Of a stretch of 11,575 bases of DNA, positions 1 to 6,994 are shown one piece after another; position 1 is the stretch's first letter; each line of letters begins with the position of its first letter. Source of the stretch: Holophaga sp. (lineage in GTDB: Bacteria > Acidobacteriota > Holophagae > Holophagales > Holophagaceae). A program made the position numbers and the translations under genes. The notes beneath the pieces are model-generated. The model had not been told where the DNA came from, did no database searches, and worked only from the letters and a program-made list of their open reading frames with translations. The stretch covers positions 1 through 11,575 of the forward strand of contig JARLGP010000263.1 of NCBI GenBank assembly GCA_031292735.1. Reading direction: 5' to 3'.

Positions 1-2256
1 GCCGGGGGCCGGGTTGCGGGCGTCCTTGAAGCGCTCCAGGACGATCTCCGCCTCCACCGGGCCGGGCACGGCCAGGGCCGAGGGCGGCAGCGCCGCGGCG
101 AAGCCGTCCCGCACCGGGATGGAACGCAGGTGCAGCACCCGCTGGCCGGGGATGGCCACCGAGGCGGCGAAGGGGGCCTCGTCGCGGATGAGCAGCCAGT
201 GCCCGGGGGGCAGGGGCAGCACCCGGCCCAGGTCGCGCAGGCTCCAGCGCACCACCCGGGGGTAGCCGGGCCGGGCCGCCCGCAGCGCCGCCAGCAGGTC
301 CTGGCCGGCGGCCCGGGGGTCCAGGGCGCCCAGGGATCCCAGGAAGGCGAAGGGATCCTCGGCGGCCAGGGCGCCCAGCGCCTCCCAGTGGGCGGGGCCC
401 AGGTCCTCCTGGGGGAGCACCGTGGCCAGGGCCTGGTAGGCCCAGGCCGCCTGGGCCCGGAGCGCCCGGTAGGGTTCGCCTTCCAGGCCCTGGGGGGCGG
501 CCTGGGCGCACAGGCAGTGGGCGGCGTAGGGCAGCAGGGTGAGGGTCCGGGTCCCGGGCTGGCGGCGGATCCGCGGCGGGGCCTGGCCCAGGAGGTCCAG
601 GGCGGGGCCGCCCAGGTCGGCCCACAGGGCGTCGTCCACCCGCCAGTCCCGGCTTTCCATGCCCAGGTTCACCAGCACCAGGCACTGGTCGCGCCGGTCC
701 CAGGAGATGCGGCGCAGGGCCAGCACCGGGGAATCGTCGGCGGAGAGGCGCTGCAGCTCGGCCCCGTCGAAGAAGCAGGGGTGGCTGGACAGCAGGCGGT
801 TAAGCCGGCCCAGCTCGGCCACCAGGTTGTCGGTGCCGCCCCAGGCCAGGCCCCGGGCCTGGTGCACCTCGATCCGCTCGGTGGCCAGCCACTCCACCCC
901 GCTGGTGAAGCCGAAGGCCCCGCACTGGCTGGTGAGGGCGCACAGCCGGTTGCGCAGCAGTGACCAGCCCGGGGATTTCCGGGCCAGCCGCTCGTTGTCG
1001 TGGGTCTCGCTGTAGTGCACCAGGGGGCCCATGCGCCGCCCCTGGCGGATGGCGTGGTCCAGGTATCCGGACACTTCCCGCGGGCCGTAGTTCTGGAACA
1101 GCTCGGAATAGGCCCACTGCATGCCGCCTTCGGTGAGCAGCGCCTCGGTGGCGTCCCAGGCCCCGCCCAGGCCCTCCAGCAGGAAGGTGCAGTCGGGGAA
1201 CTCCTGGCGCACCCGGGCCACGATGTACTGCCAGGCGGGCAGCGGCACCATGTAGCCGGCGTCGCAGCGGAACCCGTCCACGCCGCGCCGGCACCAGGTG
1301 AGCAGGGATTCGGCGACCGCCTCCCACAGCTCCGGGAACCGGTTGTCCAGCTCCACCAGGTCGGCCCACACGGTGCCCCAGGCGCCCGGGCTGTGGAAGG
1401 TGCCGTCCGGGTTGCGCTTGAACCATTCCGGACGCTGTTCCATCAGGCTGGAGCCCCAGCCGGTGTGGTTCACCACGATGTCCAGGAAGATCAGCCCGTC
1501 GCGCAGGTGCACCGCGTGGGCCAGTTCCTGGAACTGCTCCACCCCGGTGGAGCGCTCGTCGAAATCCACCAGGGCCGGGTCGATGCCGGCCAGGTCCAGC
1601 TGGGCGTAGGGGCTGCCGAACCGGCCGAACCGGGCGAAGGTGGTGGGGGTGGGCCCCAGCGGCAGCAGGTGCAGGATGCGGCAGCCCAGGGTGCCCAGGA
1701 TGTGCGGCACGCAGGCGGTGAGCTCGCGCAGCTTGCCCGAGGGCGGGATCACGGTGAAGCCGTGCTGGTCGAGGCTGGCCAGCTGCTCGTCCAGGGCGGG
1801 CTGGCGGGTGCTGCGCTCGCTTTTGCCCGGGCCGAACATGCGCGGGAAGGCGCAGTAGATGGTGTTGCCGGTGCGCAGGTGGTCCGGCTGCACGGCAATG
1901 CCCAGGTCGCCGCCGTCGGGCCAGTGCTGCCGGCCCTGGGCGTCCAGGTAGTAGGCCTTGGCCCGGAAGTAGCCCACTTCGGTGAGCGGCAGGTCCAGCT
2001 CCCAGCGCCCGGCCGCGGGCCGCAGGGGGATGTCGCGCCAGGCCGCCCCGGCGAAGGTGCGGGGATCGCTGGAATCGGCCCCGGACAGGCCGATGGTCTC
2101 TTCCCGGGCCCGGGCCGCCCGGGTCAGGTTGGTGCGCAGCAGGGCCCGGCAGCCCTCGCCCGCGTCGGATGGGCGCTCCAGGCTGAGCCGCAGGCGGTCC
2201 CCCACATAGCGGACGATGCGGCTTCCGGGGGCGGGGGTCATGACGGGGCGGTCCAT
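1..2256 (-). CDS. GH13 alpha-amylase-family enzyme, C-terminus beyond the window
   Basis: This encodes an enzyme acting on alpha-glucans such as glycogen or maltodextrin. The first 752 residues are present in one uninterrupted frame and the gene leaves the window at position 1. All four GH13 signature regions are visible: region I DIVVNH at 259-264, region II GVDGFRCD with the nucleophile Asp332, region III FLLEG with the acid/base Glu361, and region IV ETHDN with Asp420. Residues 1 to about 130 look like a beta-rich N-terminal domain. After the barrel comes a further region (about 500-752) that I cannot assign. Size and layout recall bacterial proteins that fuse a GH13 domain to a glycogen-debranching domain, but the part that would show this is missing, so substrate and product are undetermined. 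No signal peptide is seen, suggesting a cytoplasmic enzyme. The ATG at 2256 has only a weak upstream GAGA; an in-frame ATG at 2241 is an alternative. The gene starts 22 bp after the histidine kinase stop and may be co-transcribed with it. Confidence 0.88.
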   Translation of the reverse strand, partial: MDRPVMTPAPGSRIVRYVGDRLRLSLERPSDAGEGCRALLRTNLTRAARAREETIGLSGADSSDPRTFAGAAWRDIPLRPAAGRWELDLPLTEVGYFRAKAYYLDAQGRQHWPDGGDLGIAVQPDHLRTGNTIYCAFPRMFGPGKSERSTRQPALDEQLASLDQHGFTVIPPSGKLRELTACVPHILGTLGCRILHLLPLGPTPTTFARFGRFGSPYAQLDLAGIDPALVDFDERSTGVEQFQELAHAVHLRDGLIFLDIVVNHTGWGSSLMEQRPEWFKRNPDGTFHSPGAWGTVWADLVELDNRFPELWEAVAESLLTWCRRGVDGFRCDAGYMVPLPAWQYIVARVRQEFPDCTFLLEGLGGAWDATEALLTEGGMQWAYSELFQNYGPREVSGYLDHAIRQGRRMGPLVHYSETHDNERLARKSPGWSLLRNRLCALTSQCGAFGFTSGVEWLATERIEVHQARGLAWGGTDNLVAELGRLNRLLSSHPCFFDGAELQRLSADDSPVLALRRISWDRRDQCLVLVNLGMESRDWRVDDALWADLGGPALDLLGQAPPRIRRQPGTRTLTLLPYAAHCLCAQAAPQGLEGEPYRALRAQAAWAYQALATVLPQEDLGPAHWEALGALAAEDPFAFLGSLGALDPRAAGQDLLAALRAARPGYPRVVRWSLRDLGRVLPLPPGHWLLIRDEAPFAASVAIPGQRVLHLRSIPVRDGFAAALPPSALAVPGPVEAEIVLERFKDARNPAPG

Positions 2257-2278
2257 GGGATCTCGACAGAAAGGTGAG

Positions 2279-3619
2279 CTATTGTTTCACGTCGGTCACC
2301 GGCAGCCGGAAGATGAATGTGGAACCTTTGCCCGGTTCGGTGTTCAGGTCCACCTCGCCGTTCATGAGCACCGCCAGGTGCTTGACGATGGCCAGGCCCA
2401 GCCCGGTGCCGGGGATCCGGCGCACGCTGGGGGCCCGGTAGAAGCGCTCGAAGATGCGCTGGGCGTCGGTTTCCGAGATGCCCGGCCCGTGGTCCTCCAC
2501 CGCCCAGACCAGCCAGGGGCCGTCCCGGCGCACCCGCACGGTGACTTCGGCCCCGGCTGGGCTGAACTTGATGGCGTTGGACAGCAGGTTGTCCAGCAGC
2601 TGCAGCAGCCGCATGGGGTCGGCGTGGAAGGCCAGCTCCTCCAGCTCGGCGGGCAGGTCCAGGTCCACCCGCACGTTGGCGGCCTCGGACTGGGGCCGGG
2701 TGTTCTCCAGGGCGTCCTCCGCGAACGCGCCCAGCCGCAGCGGCACCGGCTCCAGCCGCAGGGCGCCGGTCTCGATCCGGGACAGCTCCGAGATGTCCTC
2801 CAGCAGCATGGTCATCCGGTCCACGGCGCGCAGCATGATGCGCAGGCTGGATTCCCCGTCGGGCAGCACCAGGGAGCCCTCCTGCAGGTTCTCCACCGCG
2901 ATGCGGATGCCGGTGACCGGGGTCTTCAGCTCGTGGCTGGCGTTGGCGATGAACTTCTGCCGGGTGGTCTCCAGGGCCTCCTGGCGGGTGATGTCGTCCA
3001 CGGTCACCAGCACCCAGGGCCGGCTGGAGGCCTGCAGCGGGGCCTCGAACGGAAGGGCGCGCACCCGCAGGATCCTGGGGTTGCGCTTGAGGATCCATTC
3101 CGCCTGGACGCCCTGGCAGGCCTGCTCGATGTTGCGCAGGCTCTCCGGCTCCCGGAACGCCAGCACCACCGGCCCGCCCAGTCCCAGGCTGCTGCTGGAG
3201 CCCAGCAGCAGCTGGGCCGACGGGTTGAACACGCGCAGGTTCTGGTCCTGGTCCAGGAGCAGCATTCCCGACGTCAGATGGGTGAGGATCTGCCGGCGGA
3301 TCTGGTCTTCGGCCTCGGCCTGGCTGCGCAGCAGCAGGTTCTCCTCCTCCAGGGCGGCCCACACCTTGGGCAGCTTGCGCAGGAGTGAATCATCCTTGTC
3401 CGCCACCGGGATCACCGCCAGCACCTGGGCCATGAGGGTGCGGTTCTGCCAGCCGCGCGCCGCCAGCAGGATGGCGCCGAACCCCACGGCGATGATGCCC
3501 ACCACCCGGAATTCCAGCTCCATGTTGCGGCCCAGGAGGGCGCCGCCGCACACGGCCAGGAGGAAGGCCGCCCAGGGCGTGGTCATTCGCTGAGATAAGT
3601 CCTGGCGGGCCTTTGACAT
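2279..3619 (-). CDS. PhoR-like membrane sensor histidine kinase with PAS-like domain
   Basis: This is a sensor kinase that should autophosphorylate a histidine and pass the phosphate to a response regulator. The 446-residue product has two predicted membrane segments (about 13-30 and 38-54) with almost no loop between them, so there is little external sensing domain. A short helix leads to a PAS-like region at about 105-210. The HisKA H-box follows, with FIANASHELKTP and the phospho-acceptor His229. The ATPase domain shows the N-box (DNLLSNAIKF, 343-352), the G1 box (DHGPG, 376-380) and the G2 box (GTGLGLAI, 404-411), all intact. I chose the ATG at 3619 because GGAG lies 10 bases upstream; an in-frame ATG at 3649 would add 10 residues but its AGGA is only 2 bases away. 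The order TM-PAS-HisKA-HATPase resembles PhoR, but no response regulator or phosphate gene is adjacent, so the signal is unknown. It is divergent from mraZ. Confidence 0.93.
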   Translation of the reverse strand: MSKARQDLSQRMTTPWAAFLLAVCGGALLGRNMELEFRVVGIIAVGFGAILLAARGWQNRTLMAQVLAVIPVADKDDSLLRKLPKVWAALEEENLLLRSQAEAEDQIRRQILTHLTSGMLLLDQDQNLRVFNPSAQLLLGSSSSLGLGGPVVLAFREPESLRNIEQACQGVQAEWILKRNPRILRVRALPFEAPLQASSRPWVLVTVDDITRQEALETTRQKFIANASHELKTPVTGIRIAVENLQEGSLVLPDGESSLRIMLRAVDRMTMLLEDISELSRIETGALRLEPVPLRLGAFAEDALENTRPQSEAANVRVDLDLPAELEELAFHADPMRLLQLLDNLLSNAIKFSPAGAEVTVRVRRDGPWLVWAVEDHGPGISETDAQRIFERFYRAPSVRRIPGTGLGLAIVKHLAVLMNGEVDLNTEPGKGSTFIFRLPVTDVKQ

Positions 3620-3729
3620 GGATTTACCACTCCGGGTTGCATGATCCATTGTCCTGGTTATGGGGTGGTTGTTGGTAACTTCCCGGTGAAATCGTGTTCT
3701 TTCTTCCAATCTTTCGCTTTAGTTCCTGC

Positions 3730-3757
3730 TTGTTACCCTACAAACCATTTCTACACT
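3730..3757 (+). promoter_or_regulatory. Candidate sigma70-type promoter of mraZ
   Basis: A TTGTTA element at 3730-3735 and a TACACT element at 3752-3757 are separated by 16 bases. Each matches four of six consensus positions. The predicted transcription start, near 3764, falls at the first GTGG block of the putative MraZ operator, an arrangement that would allow autorepression. The surrounding 3620-3860 interval is clearly richer in A and T than the coding sequence on both sides, as expected for a promoter region. It presumably also contains the divergent histidine kinase promoter, for which I saw no convincing pair of elements. The leader also has a small inverted repeat (TCCCC at 3821-3825 with GGGGA at 3834-3838) just before the mraZ ribosome binding site. 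Confidence 0.4.
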
Positions 3758-3760
3758 TGT

Positions 3761-3810
3761 GAGTGGACCTCAGTGGACCAAAATGGATTGAAGTGGCAAT
3801 TAGTGGGCGA
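3761..3810 (+). promoter_or_regulatory. Putative MraZ operator: five 10-bp direct repeats
   Basis: GTGG occurs at 3763, 3773, 3793 and 3803, with the one-mismatch copy ATGG at 3783. This gives five blocks at an exact 10 bp period, each preceded by a purine or pyrimidine plus A. MraZ proteins are known to bind arrays of TGGG or AAGTGG/T-type repeats at 10 bp spacing upstream of their own gene. The array lies about 50-100 bp upstream of the mraZ start and directly downstream of the candidate -10 element, so binding should repress the mraZ-rsmH-ftsL operon. That function is inferred from position and from the family. Confidence 0.75.
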
Positions 3811-3860
3811 TAGGCTGACATCCCCTTCCAACGGGGGACTCATTTGGAAAGGCGGTTCAA

Positions 3861-4325
3861 GTGCTGCGACTGCGCGGCAACGCACCGGCCACGGTGGACG
3901 AGAAAGGGCGGTTGAAGCTGCCCTCCACCTTCAAGGCCGACCTCGAGGCCTTCGCCACCAGCGAAGGCGGGGGCAGCCTGCGCCACTACCTCACCTCCCT
4001 GGACGGCAAGGGCGCCCGGCTGTATCCCATGGCCGTGTGGGAAGCCGTCGAGGCCCGGCTGGCCCAGGTGCCCGCCACCAACCCGGCCAAGCGGCGGTTC
4101 CTGGAAGTGACGGCCTACTACGGTTCGGAGATCGTGCCCGACGCCCAGGGCCGCTTCGTGATCCCGCCGATCCTGCGGGAGGCCGCCCAGCTCACCGGCG
4201 AACTGGCCATCCTGGGCCAGATGGACCATCTGGCCATCTGGAACCGCGGTTCCTTCGAGCGCCGGATGCAGGCCGAGCCGCTCACCACCGACGATCTGGC
4301 CGCGCTCGCGGAATTGGGGATCTGA
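3861..4325 (+). CDS. mraZ: Transcriptional regulator MraZ
   Basis: MraZ is a DNA-binding regulator that controls its own division and cell-wall operon and forms a ring-shaped oligomer. The 154-residue product has the expected two SpoVT-AbrB-like halves. The first carries RGNAPATVDEKGRLKLP (about 5-21) and the second carries DAQGRFVIP (94-102), with the DxxGR core residues present in both. The length is typical of the family. The start is GTG at 3861, supported by GGAAAGG at 3846-3852 with an 8-base spacer and by the N-terminus aligning with the usual family start. It is the first gene of the operon, with rsmH starting 2 bases after its stop. A five-block GTGG repeat array upstream is the likely autoregulatory site. 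Confidence 0.97.
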   Translation: MLRLRGNAPATVDEKGRLKLPSTFKADLEAFATSEGGGSLRHYLTSLDGKGARLYPMAVWEAVEARLAQVPATNPAKRRFLEVTAYYGSEIVPDAQGRFVIPPILREAAQLTGELAILGQMDHLAIWNRGSFERRMQAEPLTTDDLAALAELGI

Positions 4326-4327
4326 CC

Positions 4328-5320
4328 ATGACGACCCCCGAAGCCACCATCCATGTGCCGGTCCTGCTCCAGGAAGTGCTGGACAACCTGCCGGTGCCCG
4401 CCGCCGGCCGGGTGCTGGACCTGACCCTGGGGCTGGGCGGCCACGCCGAAGCCATCCTGGCCCAGGCCGACAGCCAGACCCGCTACCTCGGCGTGGACCG
4501 GGATCCCCGGGCCCGGGAGCGGGCCCAGGCGCGGCTGGGCAGCGACGCCCGGCTCACCATCCTGGCCGGCACCTACGAGGACATCTGGGAGGACGCCTGC
4601 TTCCAGGGCTGGATGCAGTTGCAGGCTCCCGACGGGCTGGACGCGGCGCTCATGGACCTGGGGGTCTCCAGCCTGCAGCTGAAGGATCCGGACCGGGGCT
4701 TCAGCTTCATGGCCGAAGGGCCGCTGGACATGCGCATGGACCCCGAGGCCGGGGCCACCGCCCTGGAGTGGCTGGAGCAGCAGACCGACACCACCCTGGC
4801 CGACGCCATCTACGCCTACGGCGAGGAGCGCGCCTCGCGCCCCATCGCCCGGGCCATCCTGCGCTCGCTGCAGGCCGGAACCCTGCGCACCACCCTGGAC
4901 CTGGCCGCCGCCGTCTACACCGTGCTGCCGCGGGAAGTGGCCCGGCGCAAGAAGCAGATCGATCCCGCCACCCGCACCTTCCAGGCGATCCGGATCGCCG
5001 TGAACGGCGAACTGTCCCGCCTGGCCAAGGCCATCACCGCCGCCGCCATGAGCCTCAAGCCCGGCGGCCGGCTCGGGGTCATCAGCTTCCACAGCCTGGA
5101 AGACCGCATCACCAAGCAGACCCTGCGCCGCCTCGCCGGGATCTACGACGGTCCCGGGCGCACCGCTCCCGAGCCGCTGCCCCGGAAACTCAAGCTGATC
5201 CACGCCGGCGGCCTGAAGGCCTCAGACCTCGAATCCAGCGCCAACCCCCCCTCCCGCTCCGCTCGGCTCCGGATCGGTGAGCGCCTTGCAGACCCCCCGT
5301 CTTCCAGGACCATGCCATGA
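4328..5320 (+). CDS. rsmH: 16S rRNA (cytosine(1402)-N(4))-methyltransferase RsmH
   Basis: RsmH (MraW) uses S-adenosylmethionine to methylate N4 of C1402 in the 16S rRNA decoding centre. The 330-residue protein begins with the family's HVPVLLQEVLD (9-19). It then has the SAM-binding loop DLTLGLGGHAEAIL (31-44), the acidic GVDRD (55-59), the DLGVSSLQL segment (110-118) and DRGFSF (122-127). Downstream are VNGEL (225-229), the GVISFHSLEDR block (250-260) and the C-terminal NPPSRSARLR (306-315). All are hallmarks of the family and the length is normal. GGGGA at 4316-4320 lies 7 bases before the ATG. The stop overlaps the ftsL start as ATGA, indicating translational coupling. The final 10 residues after GERLADP are low in complexity and probably unimportant. 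Confidence 0.97.
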   Translation: MTTPEATIHVPVLLQEVLDNLPVPAAGRVLDLTLGLGGHAEAILAQADSQTRYLGVDRDPRARERAQARLGSDARLTILAGTYEDIWEDACFQGWMQLQAPDGLDAALMDLGVSSLQLKDPDRGFSFMAEGPLDMRMDPEAGATALEWLEQQTDTTLADAIYAYGEERASRPIARAILRSLQAGTLRTTLDLAAAVYTVLPREVARRKKQIDPATRTFQAIRIAVNGELSRLAKAITAAAMSLKPGGRLGVISFHSLEDRITKQTLRRLAGIYDGPGRTAPEPLPRKLKLIHAGGLKASDLESSANPPSRSARLRIGERLADPPSSRTMP

Positions 5321-5691
5321 ACGCCAAACTCTATGTCCAGCGACCCGCGGCATATCCCCAACGTCAAGTGGAAGGCGAGGGGGTGCTGCGCATGCTCCTC
5401 CTGGCCTTCGCCCTGGCCATGCCCATGGCGTCCATGGCCTACCTCAAGATCCAGCACACGCGGCTGAGCTATACCATGAGCGAGATCCGCGACCAGATCC
5501 ACCAGGAGGAGGAGGTGCGGCGCACCCTGCTGCTGGAGCGCTCCCGGTTCCAGCGGGACGAGGAGATCCAGGCCTACGCCGACAAGGCCGGCCTGCTGCC
5601 GCGCAAGCAGAGCCACCTGGTGCCCCGGGCCTTCACCCAGGAGGACCAGCGCCTGGCCAAGCTGGTGCCGCCGACCCCGCTGGGGTTCTAG
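5317..5691 (+). CDS. ftsL: FtsL-like cell division protein
   Basis: This small bitopic membrane protein is probably FtsL, the divisome subunit that pairs with FtsB and FtsQ and helps activate septal peptidoglycan synthesis. The 124-residue product has a cytoplasmic N-terminus of about 23 residues and one membrane segment at about 24-43. A charged coiled-coil stretch follows at about 46-85, with heptad-like leucines and many Glu/Arg residues, and then a proline-rich tail. FtsL proteins diverge greatly in sequence, so the call rests on topology, size and its place directly after rsmH. The start overlaps the rsmH stop by 4 bases, and AGGA at 5306-5309 gives a 7-base spacer. The usual next genes, ftsI and the mur genes, are absent. 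Confidence 0.82.
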   Translation: MNAKLYVQRPAAYPQRQVEGEGVLRMLLLAFALAMPMASMAYLKIQHTRLSYTMSEIRDQIHQEEEVRRTLLLERSRFQRDEEIQAYADKAGLLPRKQSHLVPRAFTQEDQRLAKLVPPTPLGF

Positions 5692-5712
5692 GGCCGCCGT
5701 TTCCGGACGGCC
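5692..5712 (+). terminator. Hairpin directly after ftsL, possible terminator
   Basis: An inverted repeat begins at the base after the ftsL stop. GGCCG (5692-5696) can pair with CGGCC (5708-5712), and CCG (5697-5699) with CGG (5704-5706). The loop is TTTC and there is one bulged A at 5707. No run of T follows, so it is not a canonical intrinsic terminator. It may still attenuate or protect the 3' end of the mraZ-rsmH-ftsL transcript. Confidence 0.35.
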
Positions 5713-5762
5713 ACCGGGCCAGGTGAGAGTCCTTCAGGTCATCTTTGATCCCTGAGGCCCCC

Positions 5763-6839
5763 GTGATCGATTACTGTTCTCTCCTGCAGAGCTCCGGACC
5801 CCAGCTTCTGGTTGCGGTGATAAAGCACGCCCGGATCGAGCAGCACGACCCGACGGCCCTGGAGGAGATCTGGAACCTGGCCTTCCATGGCCTGAGCACC
5901 ACCCTGGCGCGGGCCGTGGCGGCCGGCACGCTCCTGGAACCCTGGGTGGACCTGGAGAACCAGGCTGACCCGGTGGTCGCCTTCGCCCAGGCGGAAGCCG
6001 GACAGCACCGGGCCCGGGGCGTCGGGCTGGAGCTGTTCCTGAGGGTGATGAAGATCTTCCGGCCATCCTACCTCGAGGTGCTCCGGGAACGGATCGCCGA
6101 CCCGGACGAACAGGTCCGGGCCGTGCAGCAGGTGGTGAGGTTCTTCGACCGGATCGAGCTTTCCTTCTGCCTGGCCTGGGTGCGGGAGGCCGAGGGAGGG
6201 GACGTCAAGGAACTGCAGCGCAAGAACCTGGACCTGGTGACCGAACGGGACCGCTACGTGGCCGTGTTCGAAAGCGTGCCCCTGCCGACCATCCTGCTGG
6301 ACCCCGACCTGACCATCCGGAACATGAACCATGCGGCCTACAGCCTGATCTTCCATGCGGATTCACCGGGGGCCTACTACTACAACGCCGCGAAACGGCC
6401 GGGCACGGTCTTCCTGTCCGAACTGTTCCCGGATTTCTTCAAGGACATCCGCGCCATCCTGGAACGACCGGATGCCCGGATGGAGATGGAGTGGTCCACC
6501 CGCCGGGATGGCCTGCCGATGCACTTCCGGGTGGTCGTGGCCCGGATGCTGGATCAGCCCAGCGCCTCCGCGGGGATCCTGGTGACCCTGGACGACCAGA
6601 CCGACCGGGTCAAGGCCGGCCAGGAACGCGAGCGCATGCTGGCCGAGATCACCGCGGCCCTGGGCGAGGTGCGGAACCTTTCCAACCTGCTGCCCATCTG
6701 CGCCTGGTGCAAGAAGATCCGCGACGACCAGGGCTACTGGGATCAGCTGGAGGGCTACCTCGCCGCCCATGCCGGGATCCAGTTCTCCCACGGGGTGTGT
6801 CCGGAATGCGCGGCGAAGCTGCGCGCCGGGGAAGGCTGA
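5763..6839 (+). CDS. PAS-domain signalling protein with C-terminal CxxC...CxxC motif
   Basis: This is a soluble, probably cytoplasmic, sensory protein without a recognisable output kinase, cyclase or DNA-binding domain. Counting from the GTG at 5763 it has 358 residues. Residues 1 to about 140 are helical and resemble N-terminal sensor modules found before PAS domains in other bacterial signalling proteins. A linker helix (about 145-165) leads to a PAS domain at about 165-280 (FESVPLPTILLD, then VTLDDQTD), and a coiled coil follows at about 282-305. The last 50 residues hold ICAWCKKIRDDQGYW (Cys313, Cys316) and FSHGVCPEC (Cys346, Cys349). This module recurs at the end of PAS and response-regulator proteins in many bacteria and could bind a metal. 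GAGG 5 bases before the GTG supports this start; a TTG at 5745 would add six residues. Its position straight after ftsL is unusual. Confidence 0.85.
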   Translation: MIDYCSLLQSSGPQLLVAVIKHARIEQHDPTALEEIWNLAFHGLSTTLARAVAAGTLLEPWVDLENQADPVVAFAQAEAGQHRARGVGLELFLRVMKIFRPSYLEVLRERIADPDEQVRAVQQVVRFFDRIELSFCLAWVREAEGGDVKELQRKNLDLVTERDRYVAVFESVPLPTILLDPDLTIRNMNHAAYSLIFHADSPGAYYYNAAKRPGTVFLSELFPDFFKDIRAILERPDARMEMEWSTRRDGLPMHFRVVVARMLDQPSASAGILVTLDDQTDRVKAGQERERMLAEITAALGEVRNLSNLLPICAWCKKIRDDQGYWDQLEGYLAAHAGIQFSHGVCPECAAKLRAGEG

Positions 6840-6994
6840 GCCGGATCACCAGGTCCGGATCATGGATCCTCACCACGGGACCACGCGGCCCAGGTCGTCG
6901 AGATCCTGAAGTCCGGCTTTCCCGGATGAACCTGGCGGCATTGCAACTCCCCTTCGCCGGATGATTCCAATGGCAACGGCGGCTCGCCACCTCT
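6840..6994. other. Gap between convergent genes, no gene seen
   Basis: This lies between the end of the PAS protein and the end of the GH5 relic. It holds a short direct repeat, CCGGATCA at 6841-6848 and 6855-6862 (14 bp period), and a small inverted repeat around the TCCGG and CCGGA near 6911-6926. Neither is followed by a T-run, so I do not call a terminator. Confidence 0.4.

Noticed and set aside
130..2277. Long + strand open frames across the GH13 gene
   Set aside because: They are rich in Gly, Gln, Val and Pro with no recognisable motifs, while the - strand frame shows all four GH13 motifs. They are high-GC antisense shadows.
3641..4327. Upstream extension of the rsmH frame back to 3641
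   Set aside because: It overlaps mraZ out of frame and contains the promoter and operator; the HVPVLLQEV N-terminus and ribosome binding site fix the start at 4328.
4118..5203. 361-residue - strand open frame opposite mraZ and rsmH
   Set aside because: Low-complexity composition with no family motifs, fully opposite two well-conserved genes.
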